From assembly GCA_030247855.1 (NCBI GenBank), contig JAPDRN010000001.1, positions 868,001 through 932,000 on the forward strand: a DNA stretch of 64,000 nucleotides, written 5' to 3'. Under the pieces are notes generated by a model. It was not told the DNA's origin. It saw only the letters and a list, made by a program, of their open reading frames with translations, and searched no databases. Every line of letters starts with the position of its first letter. Positions within the stretch are counted from its first letter, which is position 1. Origin of the DNA: Knufia peltigerae (lineage: Eukaryota; Ascomycota; Eurotiomycetes; Chaetothyriales; Trichomeriaceae). The translations under genes were made by a program, and so were the position numbers. Positions 46,075-56,277 of the stretch are shown piece after piece.

Positions 46075-49000
46075 TCACCTACGAAGCCGGAAGGATCTTG
46101 TACCCCATTCAGAGGCTCGATTGCGTTTTCCTCCCTTCCGTAGCATCTTCTTCTTCGTAATGGGGTCAGCAATGCCGGAGTCAAGCTCTTTCCCAGTCAA
46201 GGCTTCATCTCCACCTCCTACCAAATCATCCCCAGGGCCAAGACCTAAGAGCTCGTCCTCATCCATTTCGCTCAACTCCTCACTCAATTCTCGCAGGACT
46301 TCGGGTCCAGTCCAACGTTCTTCATATATAGTCAAGCCATCAGGGTCGAACGCAGCCACATACCAAGGGATCCCGCCTTCGGTTACAAGATTCTGTGATT
46401 GCCCTTCGAGGCTCATTGGTGGAGTAGGTGGTTCAATGTGTTGGACTTGTGTAGGCGCCATCTCCTCGGCGTGATTCTGCTCTTGTTTAAAACCGTTAGT
46501 GGATGCTGGTGGAGTCTCCACTGAGGCTGCTGCTGTTTGTAGATGGAGGGTTTCCGTCTTCAGAGGTTCTGATGGCTCTTCCAACAGGTCGCGGGACTCT
46601 ATAGGGTCAAGCGGAGGAGCAGTCCCAATCGCTTCAGTTGTTGCATCCACCATCATTACATCACCATCATCCGGGCTTGCAATGCCTGTCGCGTGCTTGG
46701 TCTCGACCGACTCGAGGATGGGCATGTCCATTGAGCCAGCCAGCGAGTCACGCCGTGAGAGGAGTGCTTCATCCATCTCACGTATCTGCTGCGCATAGGG
46801 TCGTCCATTGAGCTCAGCCTCTTTCCTCGCAATATCTTCAATCATCGGCTCGATGGCTTTAATGATGCGCCTTGCCAGCGTTCGTCGTTCACGGGCTTCA
46901 TACTCCATATCTTCAGCCCTACCACTGACGAGGGTGATGAGCTCGGTTATAGTTGCGGCACTGTTGCCAAATTGCGAGTTGATTACCCGTAGGACATCAT
47001 GCGAAAAAGCTGCCACAGAAGTGTGCTCTCGTCTGCATACGCGAGCACGGAGTTCTAGAAGCTCGCTTCGGAACAATCCCCGATCAAGCCTGCAGAAGAG
47101 GTCAGTACAAATCATTCTCTGGACTGTAGGGGCAACTTACTTGAGTGCTTTATCAACGACTGGTTCCAGCAGATGTGGGACGGGAAAGTAGACCGTATCC
47201 ACGATGTCTTTCATTAAGGCAGCCTCTTGCAGTTTCAGAGCTTCTCTTTGCTTGATCCAGTCGCAGATTTCGACAATCTTTTCCATATCGCTGGCAAGCA
47301 TCTCTGCAAATTCGATTCGACGGTCTAATCTTGCTCTCCCGGCTGCGCCCTGGGCTTTGTAATCGCGGCGCGTTACTTCGAAAGAGCTGAAGGTATCCAT
47401 TTGGAGTTGCAACCTCTTTAGTAACGCCGCACCTCTGCGTGCTTCACGCTTCAGGGTCCAATACTTGCAAATTTCCGAGACGTACTCCTTCTTTCTTTGA
47501 ACAGTAAACCTGACTAGAGATTCTTCGATAGACTTGAGAATAACCTCAGGAATGACAGGGGCACCTGATGGAAGGCGCCAAATCATTTTTTGTTTTTGGC
47601 CCTTCTTGTTCGTCAGGGTCACCCTCAGGGGGCCTTTATCGGCACTAGGCATATCATGAACATCGTTGATCGCCAAGGCTGAAGCTCGGCTGTCAGCCCA
47701 TATCTGACCTCGGAAGTGGTCTTTGAAGTACTTCTGAGCTTCCTCGAAAGCTTTATCCGTATGGTGCTCGTGTTTCCAGTCTGCAGGTGAATGCTTGTGG
47801 CAGAATGCTCGTAACAGTGATGAATCCATCAGCGTATTTTGCCCACCCCCAGTCTTCATCCGCAAGTAGAGACCTGCTTGACGAGCACATGTCAAATGAA
47901 AGGGCTCATAGCACCGGCCATCACTACATTGAATGCATGCACCCATCTCTTGCTTGCAAATATAGCACAATAGCTTCCATCTGCTGGGGGGAACCTTCTC
48001 AACATCCGTTATGGGCTCCATCAATGATGGATTACCAATGGTAACCTCTGGAATCCAGGTTGCGCAGAAAAGATGCGCCCATTTAGAGTTATTCGTCTGT
48101 TTGAAAGCACCTCCTTCATTCGGACAGAAAATACAACTCGGGCGTGAGTTTCCCACAAGCTGGCATTTCCTGCATAGCCATTGACCTTCTGGGATGTAAG
48201 GAACACCGTAGCATTCCTGGTGAACAGCAAGGTCGCAGCCATCACAAAACACGATTGCGTTGGCATTTTCGCAATCGCCATCGTCGCAAATAGCACATTT
48301 GCTATCAGGTTCCTCACCTGAAGGTTCGCCTTTGACAGCAGCAGCACTGCTAGACCGCGGTCGTTGAGTCTGTGGTGCCTTCGGATTTGGCTTGGGTATC
48401 CGTTTCTCGAGAGCATGCCATTCTTTCTCAATCTTGGTCATGGTTATCTCAAATATCGCAGGCTTGATGGTTTGAACTCCATCTTTTGTTCTACCCCTGT
48501 TGAAAGCCTCGAGCCATTTCACATCCTGTTCGTCCATATCATACTCCACACGGCCAACTCCTGTGCTCCCTATAGCTGAGTTTTCTCCCTTTGTGATGAG
48601 ATCGGGCGTCAGGTCAAGGTCCTCCTCAGCAGAGCCTTCCATTTGCCTTATGAGTGTGCGCTCTGGTCGTAGGAATACTTCGCTCTCTTGGTATCCGACG
48701 TTGGCCATTGACTTGTCAACAAAGTCCACCTGCGCAATGTCTTTCTGTTCGTAGGACAAGAATGGGTCGAGCTCTCTATAGGAGGGTCTGGGTAGTGTAA
48801 GTCGTTCTCGGGGATTTGGTCCGGGCATTGGCACAAATTTCGGGGCTTCTGGCGTCAGAAGAGCGTTCACCATAGCGTTCTGTGTGCGATGTGGTCTGCC
48901 CGGCTTTCGTTTAGGAGGTGTCTGGTAGCCGAGGTTGACGGTATCGCCTGTTTCTGATGCTGAACCAGCGATATGTCCATCGCTGATTGCCGAAGCTGTG

Positions 49001-49518
49001 ACCCCATCAATATCTTCAGCGACAATAACCGCAAAATCTTTATCGAGTTCTAAGTCTGAATGGAACTCTTCCCAGCCGCGCTCCTCTCGAGGTTTGTAGC
49101 CATCTCCATGCGCCACAGCGGCGGATGCTGCTGCTGCCGTGCTATACCGAGGACGAGCACCACCACCACGATTCCTACTTCTTGCTGAGAATCGAGGGGT
49201 CGAGGCCATTGTCTTTCTTCGATCTCGGCTCGATCTGGGACGCGTTCGGGGCACCGTGTACTCATCATTGGCGCGCGATAGTCGTGAGGTGGTGGGAGTT
49301 TTCTCATTATCTACATGTCTTCCTCCTCCCCCACGTCCACCTGGAGCCCATTTTGGTGTTGTTTGAGACCTTCGAGATGTTCGCATGCGCTTGGTAGGAG
49401 GTTCTTCGTCTTGGAAATCCGCATACTCGTCGCGATCTGAATCGTCAAACACACTGGGAGCCTTTGTGGAATCTCTCCGTGGCCGGCCCCGTGGCTGGCC
49501 ACTTCTCAGCGACGCCAT
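46075..49518 (-). CDS. NTO1: NuA3-type histone acetyltransferase subunit Nto1 (EPL1-PHD-extended PHD)
   Basis: Two exons: 49518-47141 and 47089-46075, giving 1130 residues. It follows the BRPF/Jade/Nto1 plan. A disordered basic N-terminus comes first. An enhancer-of-polycomb-like segment follows (about 360-395; ITMTKIEKEWHALEKRIPKP). Then come a PHD finger (about 405-455; CAICDDGDCENAN...FCDGCDLAVHQECY) and an extended zinc-knuckle/PHD module (about 460-575; CIFCPNEGGAFKQT...CATWIPE, ending FCHKH). A helical region and an acidic tail complete it. Such proteins scaffold a MYST acetyltransferase and read methylated H3. The start at 49518 is the first in-frame ATG; the frame is open upstream without ATG. 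Confidence 0.92.
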
Positions 49519-50533
49519 CGTGTCCACGTTGCGCTGAAGGTGGACGCGATGCGGCTGTTGAACCCCTCGACTAAGAGGCGCAGGTGAGGTTAGGATCGGG
49601 TTCCCGCAAGGGTGATTCCATTTAGTCCGGCGATTCGAGTACAAGGTCACCAGGCAGTCAAAGTAGGTCTATACAATGCAATTAGAAGTGTTATCTCGAC
49701 GTTGGCGAGGCCGTTCTTCGGAGGCGTCTTCGCAGGACGTCCCTTCAAGATGCATCGCCAAACTCGGAAAGGCAAGCGCGACTCAAGTCTTGGCGATCAC
49801 TTCACCTGGGAGCCACACAAACCACGCTGCTTTTATCAAACACACCATTCAGTTCCCCCTCGCCTCGGTCATCCTCGAGAGATGGCTTTCGCGCCTGGTA
49901 TCAAACCATGAATCTTTTACACGCTCATCGTGCTAGACGAGCATCACCAGAGTGATGGAAGGATCCAGGAGAGTCCCGCAAACCCTTCTAGGCCGTGGTC
50001 TGAATAAGGATGCCAGGATAGTTGCCCAGCCAGGTTTGATTTTCGAGATAGTGCTGAGAGGAGACGAGATGGAAAAGAAGCTGTAAATACAGTTCTTCAG
50101 TTTCCTAGATGTCCCCATTCTCGAAGCCTAATAATCTCTGGTTATATTACTAACTTTACTCTCGACTATGGAAGACCAACATCAAAATCGACTGTGCACA
50201 TACAACATGTAGGCTTAAACTTGTCCAAAAAATGAGCATTAGATCTTTTTTCTATTCCAGCACTACGTAGCCTGCGGGACTACTGTTCCAGAATTCTATG
50301 TGAGAACTCACAGAACCCTTCTTGGAATCGGTTTGCGGGTTTCCGTGGTCAAAACAGCCGTAGTCGCTCTTGAACGCTGCTGAACAGCCCCAGCGCCGGT
50401 TGTCAGAACTCCAACTGCGGTACATCTCAACGCCGCCCATACAACTCGATGGGCCTAACGATTTCGACATGTCATGACTTGTGTCCTCACGTTCCCCATA
50501 ACGGCTTCTAATTTATGCGCCTCTTGATGCATC
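49519..50533. other. NTO1 promoter and intergenic region
   Basis: About 1 kb. It contains an unrecognised 72-codon minus-strand frame (listed separately). No other feature. Confidence 0.5.
50252..50470 (-). CDS. Small ORF, unknown, tentative
   Basis: 72 residues from an ATG at 50470, beginning MSKSLGPSSCMGG. It has three Cys and many Trp/Tyr/Asn residues (WSSDNRRWG, FWNSSPAGY). No signal peptide or domain is seen. It could be a small gene, a gene remnant or the 3' part of the SNU13 transcript. Confidence 0.2.
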   Translation of the reverse strand: MSKSLGPSSCMGGVEMYRSWSSDNRRWGCSAAFKSDYGCFDHGNPQTDSKKGSVSSHIEFWNSSPAGYVVLE

Positions 50534-51025
50534 TTAGATCATCAGTCTCTCCACCTTGTTCTTCAACTCTCTGATCTGAGGCATGAGGTCGCTGCTCTCG
50601 TTCGTGGTGATGCTGGCCGCAATCACAGCCCTGCTGACGCCACAAGCGCGACCAAGAGCCACCTTGCTCGGTACGTAGACGTACGGCACGTTCTTATCCT
50701 CGGCGAGTAGGGGCAGATGGAGGAGAATGGCGAGCGGCGAGGTATCGGCGGCGAGGATGAGGATCTCCGAAGTTCCACGGTTGAGAGTCTTGGTGGCTGT
50801 TGGGCTCAGACAATTAGTTTCTCCGTTCACGACAAGTTGTTTCTGGACGAACGCACCTTCGTTGGCACCTTTCTTTAGCTGACGATAATGACTAGCTTGC
50901 TGGACCAGGTCCAGGGTAAGTTGCGCCAGTTGCCCATCGGCGATCGGCCATGCTGCTCGAGAATCAGAAAACGTACGCAGCAGAAGTAAATGGGTATCGG
51001 TGATCGTACCTGCGCTTTCAGACAT
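50534..51025 (-). CDS. SNU13: U4/U6.U5 snRNP and box C/D snoRNP protein Snu13 (15.5K, L7Ae family)
   Basis: Three exons: 51025-51010, 50952-50857 and 50796-50534, giving 124 residues, close to yeast Snu13 (126). The protein binds kink-turns in U4 snRNA and C/D snoRNAs. Signature segments are RQLKKGANEATKTLNRG, LAADTSPLAILLHLPLL, EDKNVPYVYVPSK and RACGVSRAVIAASI. The second exon could start at either of two acceptors three bases apart (GAG at 50956 or CAG at 50953), which adds or omits one alanine; CAG is the better acceptor. A GCACGTGA element lies 169 bases upstream. Confidence 0.96.
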   Translation of the reverse strand: MSESAGTITDTHLLLLRTFSDSRAAWPIADGQLAQLTLDLVQQASHYRQLKKGANEGAFVQKQLVVNGETNCLSPTATKTLNRGTSEILILAADTSPLAILLHLPLLAEDKNVPYVYVPSKVALGRACGVSRAVIAASITTNESSDLMPQIRELKNKVERLMI

Positions 51026-51816
51026 GATTTTGATGACTTGCCTCTGGCTCACTCAGCGGATCACGGCCAGGATACTGCGGTGTGAAAAATACAGGGATGC
51101 AACGTGAGATAGTCAAAAGAATGCAGACTCCCCCAAAAAAACTTGCAGTCGACGATCCTCATCGGCACGGCTATGCTTGGCACCAATAATTTGGCACGTG
51201 ATCTGCACCCCACGACCCACCCAGATCTCCCCGTAGCGAAACTAAAGCCACAACTCATCCGTAGAGCCTAGACAGAGTACAGGGCGGCACCACTGTAGTC
51301 CCAAATCGCACGGGAAGGAGGAGGAGATGGTGGTGGTGGTAGTAGTACAGAGATGTTGAATCTCTGACAGAGTGCACATTCGCGCAACACACAAGATCCA
51401 ACTCCAGAACCAGAACCTCGTGATGCAGGGCGGTACCCAAGGAAGACTTGGCTCAAGATTACTGCAGTCTACAGTCTACAGTCGTCCCGTCATGCGATCC
51501 AGCAGCGGGAGCAGCGGCACAAGGAGGTTGTGGAGGACTGGAATCGCTGGCTAACCAGAAGAGCTCAGGCGAGCCCCCGATGTTTAGTTTCTCGTATCGT
51601 ATGTGTGTGACTGTGTATGCCGGTTCTTCCAGATATACTCTGGGGGCATTTAGGTATGGTCTGGACTAGGCATTAAGAAGCTTGGAGAGCGAGAAATCTG
51701 GACCTTGTTTTGCTATTCGCGTTTCATGTCCATTTTGTCCTCTATGGGAGAAGGGTATCAGATGGGATGCGCTATTGTGTAATGAAATGCGGACCCTCCT
51801 TCGGAAACGAGTGCTA
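51026..51816. other. SNU13 promoter and carboxylesterase 3' flank
   Basis: This holds GCACGTGA at 51194-51201 and a GGT/GGA-rich simple patch at about 51315-51345. No gene. It marks the edge between the housekeeping genes and the accessory cluster. Confidence 0.55.
51194..51201. promoter_or_regulatory. GCACGTGA element upstream of SNU13
   Basis: CACGTG core 169 bases upstream of the SNU13 start, identical to the site upstream of the MEX67-like gene. Confidence 0.45.
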
Positions 51817-53157
51817 TCATTGCCAAAGACTGTCTGAGCATTCGAAACCTTTATCAATGACAATATGCCCTGGTTTCAAGCGGCGTCCTTGAATGAACCC
51901 GGCATACAAATGCTGCATGTGCTGACCTAACCTCTCTAATTCCTCCTTCGCCCCGGGACCCTTGAGCATAGGTGCATCTTGCCACGCACCCGGTCGGCCC
52001 AACACGAAAGGGATATCGATGCAATGGTTTGCCTGGAGTTGACTCCCATTCGGACACCACCGAAACTCACAACTTGTGGCGCTGCCCCCGGCGTCATCCT
52101 CGACCTGCCTGCGAAATGCTTCCGACGGCCAGGCGAAGTAGCTTTTGGTCACCCACCACGTACCAAGTGACTCCAGAATCCGACCGACAACGGGCAAATT
52201 GTACAGGGACCTGAGGGGGCCCATCCAGCTAGCGAATGGGCGTCCGTCGTGCTCAGTCCATCCGATCATGATCGGGATGTTCTTGAGGCGGCTGTTGAGC
52301 CGAGTATCCAGGTCTTTCTCCTCCGGCAGAGGATAGTGGCCGATTGCAGGCCCAAACGGCATGACCTGTGGCCGGACTGGGTTCATCAGCATGCTTTTTT
52401 GAAGGCCCAAGAGCTCAGACGTAGACATTTTGCGTGGATCGGCAGTCAACAGGCTCGTTGCCTGACGTGCGAGCAAGTCAATAGTGGGGATTCGATCACG
52501 GATTTCTCGCAGCGGAGGACTCATCAGAATGGCTCGGTGAACGAGACCTTCGGTGTCGTCTGAAGCCAGTAGGCATATGATAGAGTCTGCCCCTGCAGAC
52601 TGTCCCATGACGGTGATCCTGTCCGGGTCGCCACCGACGCTCGAGATGTTGGCTCTGATCCATTGTAAGGCTGCTCGCTGATCAAGCAGGCCCAAGTTGG
52701 CCGGTGCGATCCCCTCGATCATGAGGTACCCGAATACTCCGAGGCGGTGCGATACATTGACGCAGACAATCCCATGGTCTCTGGCGAGGCTGATCGGCGC
52801 GTAACAGTCGAGGTCACCACTGCCACTGATGAATGCACCTCCGTGTAACCACACCATCACTGGAGCTTGGCTGGCATTCGCAGGAGCGAAAATGCTAAGG
52901 TGCAGGCAGTCCTCGTCCATGCGTCTACCTGCGGAGATGGGTCCTAGAACAGACTCCAGGCGTGATGGGAGCTGTGGGCACATTGCCGGGAGTTCTCTGC
53001 AGTCCTTGGGATCTGTCCACGCCAGCAACTGTCTCGGACGCCCAAAGCGAGATGCACCGGCGTATGGAATGCCGTGTGCAACGATGAGGTTGCCATCCCT
53101 GTTGACGAGGCATGGTCCGGAGGGTGTTCTGATGGTTGTCGATTTAGCCTGCTCCAT
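51817..53157 (-). CDS. Type-B carboxylesterase (alpha/beta-hydrolase), cluster gene
   Basis: Intronless, 446 residues, no signal peptide, so probably intracellular. Family marks are the EDCLHLSIFAP entry motif, the oxyanion-hole HGGAF (about residue 105) and the nucleophile elbow GQSAG (about 190). A candidate acid lies near GWTEHDG, and the general-base His is in NHCIDIPFV. GQSAG replaces the usual GESAG of this family. It is slightly shorter than the common ~550 residues of secreted members. Next to a monooxygenase and a HOD-like dioxygenase it could hydrolyse an ester or N-acyl product such as an N-acylanthranilate. That role is inferred from context; bacterial pathways use an amidase or hydrolase at this step. 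Confidence 0.85.
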   Translation of the reverse strand: MEQAKSTTIRTPSGPCLVNRDGNLIVAHGIPYAGASRFGRPRQLLAWTDPKDCRELPAMCPQLPSRLESVLGPISAGRRMDEDCLHLSIFAPANASQAPVMVWLHGGAFISGSGDLDCYAPISLARDHGIVCVNVSHRLGVFGYLMIEGIAPANLGLLDQRAALQWIRANISSVGGDPDRITVMGQSAGADSIICLLASDDTEGLVHRAILMSPPLREIRDRIPTIDLLARQATSLLTADPRKMSTSELLGLQKSMLMNPVRPQVMPFGPAIGHYPLPEEKDLDTRLNSRLKNIPIMIGWTEHDGRPFASWMGPLRSLYNLPVVGRILESLGTWWVTKSYFAWPSEAFRRQVEDDAGGSATSCEFRWCPNGSQLQANHCIDIPFVLGRPGAWQDAPMLKGPGAKEELERLGQHMQHLYAGFIQGRRLKPGHIVIDKGFECSDSLWQ

Positions 53158-53538
53158 CCTGGGCTCTCTTGCGCATTTGAATCCAAAGCGCCACTGTTCG
53201 TGAATCTTTGGCTATGTATTCAAAAGTGCACGCGATCGAAAAATTATAAGGGTCGAGATCAAGTGATTATATGGAGGACTGCATCCGCAATCTACCTTGG
53301 GTCATGTATCCGCAATGAGAGGAGTCGGCGTTTCAGCAGCGGCAATGTTCCAGACTACATATGCCTTATCTCATCCAGTGTCCTCTCACGCCTGATTTCC
53401 GAGCTTACTAGTAAATCTAAGTGACGGGAGCAGGTCCCTCGGAGGTGATACTCTAGTCTGTAGTTCTTTACTCGCATCAGTGAGACAAGATGACTGGGGA
53501 AAATCTACGGACGGTTCAAGCCCAATGTACAGCTATGG
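53158..53538. other. Carboxylesterase promoter region
   Basis: This holds two exact copies of ATCCGCAAT in the same orientation (53283-53291 and 53308-53316). On the other strand each reads ATTGCGGAT and contains a CGG triplet of the kind bound by Zn2Cys6 proteins. No gene. Confidence 0.5.
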
Positions 53539-54946
53539 TCATGCTACAATCTCTGCGGGCACTGGCGTGGGACCTGGAGTCAAGTCGAATACCGCCCTCT
53601 CTTCCTTGACCCTCGCATTGAACCCTGAGACCTGGAATACCTGGCTGTCATCTCGAAGATTGTCAAGATCATGGCACTCCAGGCACGCAAATCTACTTAG
53701 AAGTACTGCTTCATGTGTCCGCTCAACGACTTCGGCCTGGAAATCTCTGAGAGCTTCCTCACGAGATTTGACTCCCCTCCGCCACTGATTGAGCTGATGC
53801 ACGAGTGCAGCCGCATCATACATTCCGTGGTTAGCTGCTTCACCACGATCTGTGTATCCAATTTTAGTGGATTGGTTGAGGAAAGAAATTGTTTGGAGAC
53901 GGATAGACCTACACATTGTCATGGTATGTGCTGCATCACCAAGCAGTGTCACTCTTCCCTCACTTAACGGCCACTCTTGGGTAGGCCAGTCTTCTAGCAC
54001 GATCTCGAGAGCATGGGTGTCTTCAGGAATGTCAAGAATCGCCTGTCGGAGTAGTGGGAACATTCCACTCGACGCACAGGCAGCCTCTTTCGCCTTTGCT
54101 AGTTGCTCCTGTGGTGTTTTGGGCGTTTGGCCGTGCCTCTCAGTCAGCCAGCTCATGTTGAATTGACCTTCGTAGTAGGGGTCCGCGGTTCCGGCGCTGT
54201 CATTGCTCTCGGGCGTCGATAACATGGAGAAGAAGACGAAGTAGCCCGAGCCCGGATGGCAACCCTGCCACAACACTGGATGGATATCCCTGAAAGGCTG
54301 CATCTTCTCTGGTGGGAGTCGCAGAGTCAAACCCATGAAAGCGACCGGCAGGGGATTCAGTCGTGATTTCTCCTCCCCTAACAGCTGGCGTTTTATCTTA
54401 CTGTTCTTACCATCAACACCGAGCAACATGGAGCCTTCGACACAGTGGCCGTCAGCGAAATGGACAATTACTCCATCCTCTTTCAGCTCGAGAGACTTGA
54501 AAGATTTTCCCCATTGCACGGGAATATCTGTGCACAGCAGCTGGCGCAACTTCTGTCGATTGAGCCGGTAGTGATGTCCTGATGGCATGGCATATTTGTC
54601 TTTGCCAGTCTCAAGATCCAGGAATCTGTAGCGGTCATGGGCTGGTTGATTTGCCGTCAGGCCACTTTTCCATCAAATGCAAGGAAGATGGCTCACCTCG
54701 ATCACCTGCAGCAGGATCAACCTGAATGGAGGGAATGCTATCGTACAGCTCCTTAGGCAGGCATGCCTGTAACGACGGCAAGCTCCAGTGAACTGTTATA
54801 CCCCATCCTGCCGGTCTCGCATTGAGCGAGGTGTCTCTATCGTATATCTCGAAGGGGAAGCCAGCTTTCTTCAGACCCTGTGCCAGTGTGAGCCCGACAA
54901 GACCGGCACCAATCACAATGATGGGTTTTGAAGGAGTTGTCGCCAT
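53539..54946 (-). CDS. FAD-dependent aromatic monooxygenase, cluster gene
   Basis: Three exons: 54946-54697, 54641-53913 and 53849-53539, giving 429 residues. The N-terminal Rossmann motif VIGAGLVGLTLAQGL (about 11-25) binds FAD. A DG motif (LLGVDGKNSKIKRQLL, about 165) and GDAAHTMTM (about 305, split by the last intron, continuing YRGEAANHG) complete the class A flavoprotein set typical of salicylate- and quinolone-type ring hydroxylases. It is cytosolic and uses NAD(P)H. It stands head-to-head with the HOD-like dioxygenase over a 491-bp promoter. By analogy with MeqE/AqdB it could hydroxylate a 4-quinolone at C3 to supply the dioxygenase. Class is certain, substrate inferred. Confidence 0.86.
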
Positions 54947-55057
54947 AATGTTAGGCAATATCAACTGATAAGCAACCACCCTTTACAGACCTGGGACAAG
55001 GCACTTGGGAAAGAAAACGAGACTCACATGAGCTTGTGACTATTTATTGGCTTACTC

Positions 55058-55068
55058 GATACGGTAGA
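55058..55068 (+). promoter_or_regulatory. GATACGGTAGA site 1
   Basis: Exact 11-mer shared with 55367-55377. It lies 112 bases upstream of the monooxygenase start and contains a CGG triplet, the usual half-site of Zn2Cys6 regulators, one of which is encoded at 61 kb. Confidence 0.55.
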
Positions 55069-55366
55069 ATCAACATCTGTCCTTGTGACAAGACTGCCCA
55101 GTAATGAAAGGTCGCGATCCTTCGGCGGCATGGCAAGACGATGCCCAGACTGCGGGAAGCAACGAGTCGCCGACTTGACACCAAACTCGAGGCAAGAAGC
55201 CGACTAAACTGTACCGAGTTCAGGGTTCCCGCCCGCTTCAACAGGCCAGTGCGTCACCTCCTGACAATCACTCATCGTCGGCCCGACACAAAAGTGTTGT
55301 GTAAGAGGACTAGGTACTTCTTAGGGTGCAGATAAATACGAATGATCGGATCATGATGAATACACT

Positions 55367-55377
55367 GATACGGTAGA
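55367..55377 (+). promoter_or_regulatory. GATACGGTAGA site 2
   Basis: Second exact copy, 61 bases upstream of the dioxygenase start. Confidence 0.55.
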
Positions 55378-55437
55378 TCCCCTCACCCCTTCAGCTTCAT
55401 CACAAGGCGATCACTAGTAGCCAGCAAGAAGTCAAAA

Positions 55438-56277
55438 ATGATGTTCACCAAAACCATCAACGGTGTCGAGATAGCCTACGATGAGTCTGGCTATTCATCC
55501 GGGCCGCCCATCGTGCTTCTCACCGGATGGGCGCACGATATGCGACTCTACGATGAAATGCTGCCGCTGCTTGTCCCGACACACCGCGTGATCCGGATGT
55601 GCTGGCGGGGGCATGGACCAAGTCGCAACGATATGCCAGACTTTGGCGTCGAGGAACAGGTCCAGGACGTTATCGGCCTCCTCTCGGCATTGGAGGTTGA
55701 CCAATTCTACCTGGTCTCTCACTCGCACGGTGGCTGGCCAGCTCTCGAACTTGCCGATCGACTGGGCAGAAATAAAGTCTTGTGCCTCCTGATGATCGAC
55801 CAGATTATGACACCACCTCCCCCGGCATTCGCAGAGGGCCTGCAGGCCATGCAGGGCAAGGAGACCTGGCTCGGAGCTCGCCGAGAGTTGTTTGAGCACT
55901 GGCTTGCCGGCAGCACGAACAAGGCCGTACACGACCATTTCTACTACAACATGGGCAGCTTCGGGTATCCGATGTGGGCGCTTTCGTGCCGGGTCATCGC
56001 CACGGCCTACAAGACACACGGGAGTCCAATGGATAGAATGAGCAAGATCGAGAACTCGCCGCCAATCCGGCATGTCTTTTCGCATCCACGCCAGAGCGCC
56101 GAGTATCGGTCGCTACATGAGAGCTTTGCGTCGAAACATGCCTTCTTCTCACATGCCGATCTGGAGGGAGAAACACACTTTCCCGATCTAGAGATTCCAG
56201 AGAAGGTGGTTGGGCAGATTGAGGATTTGATCCGGAGCGTCAGTGGTGGTGCGGTCAGGGTGAATGGCACCAGTTAG
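55438..56277 (+). CDS. Cofactor-free 2,4-dioxygenase of the HOD/AqdC type (alpha/beta-hydrolase fold)
   Basis: Intronless, 279 residues; ATG codons at 55438 and 55441 are equivalent. The protein aligns by eye along its whole length with bacterial 1H-3-hydroxy-4-oxoquinaldine 2,4-dioxygenase. These enzymes cleave 3-hydroxy-4-quinolones with O2 and no metal or cofactor, releasing CO and an N-acylanthranilate. Shared segments are GWAHDMRLY (His33), WRGHGPS, MPDFGVEEQV, the elbow SHSHGGW (His95, Ser96), Asp121 in MIDQI, Trp155 in FEHWLAG, GSPM...PIRHIF-like SPPIRHVFS and the base His247 in THFPD. Those match the HOD active-site His/Ser/Asp/His/Trp set. An ordinary esterase is less likely because Ser is embedded in HSHGG, not GxSxG. 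Substrate not proven. Confidence 0.85.
   Translation: MMFTKTINGVEIAYDESGYSSGPPIVLLTGWAHDMRLYDEMLPLLVPTHRVIRMCWRGHGPSRNDMPDFGVEEQVQDVIGLLSALEVDQFYLVSHSHGGWPALELADRLGRNKVLCLLMIDQIMTPPPPAFAEGLQAMQGKETWLGARRELFEHWLAGSTNKAVHDHFYYNMGSFGYPMWALSCRVIATAYKTHGSPMDRMSKIENSPPIRHVFSHPRQSAEYRSLHESFASKHAFFSHADLEGETHFPDLEIPEKVVGQIEDLIRSVSGGAVRVNGTS

Larger units (their letters stand above)
54947..55437. promoter_or_regulatory. Divergent promoter, monooxygenase and HOD-like dioxygenase
   Basis: 491 bases between two divergent start codons. It carries two exact copies of GATACGGTAGA in the same orientation, 112 bases from one start and 61 from the other. The region otherwise has no coding signature. Confidence 0.65.

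Noticed and set aside
54642..54696. Apparent frameshift in the monooxygenase gene between residues 80 and 90
   Set aside because: A canonical 55-base intron (GTGAGC donor, CTGAC branch, CCAG acceptor) restores the frame, giving DPAAGDR joined to AHDRYRFLDLETG. The later CTACAG acceptor gives the wrong frame and is not used.
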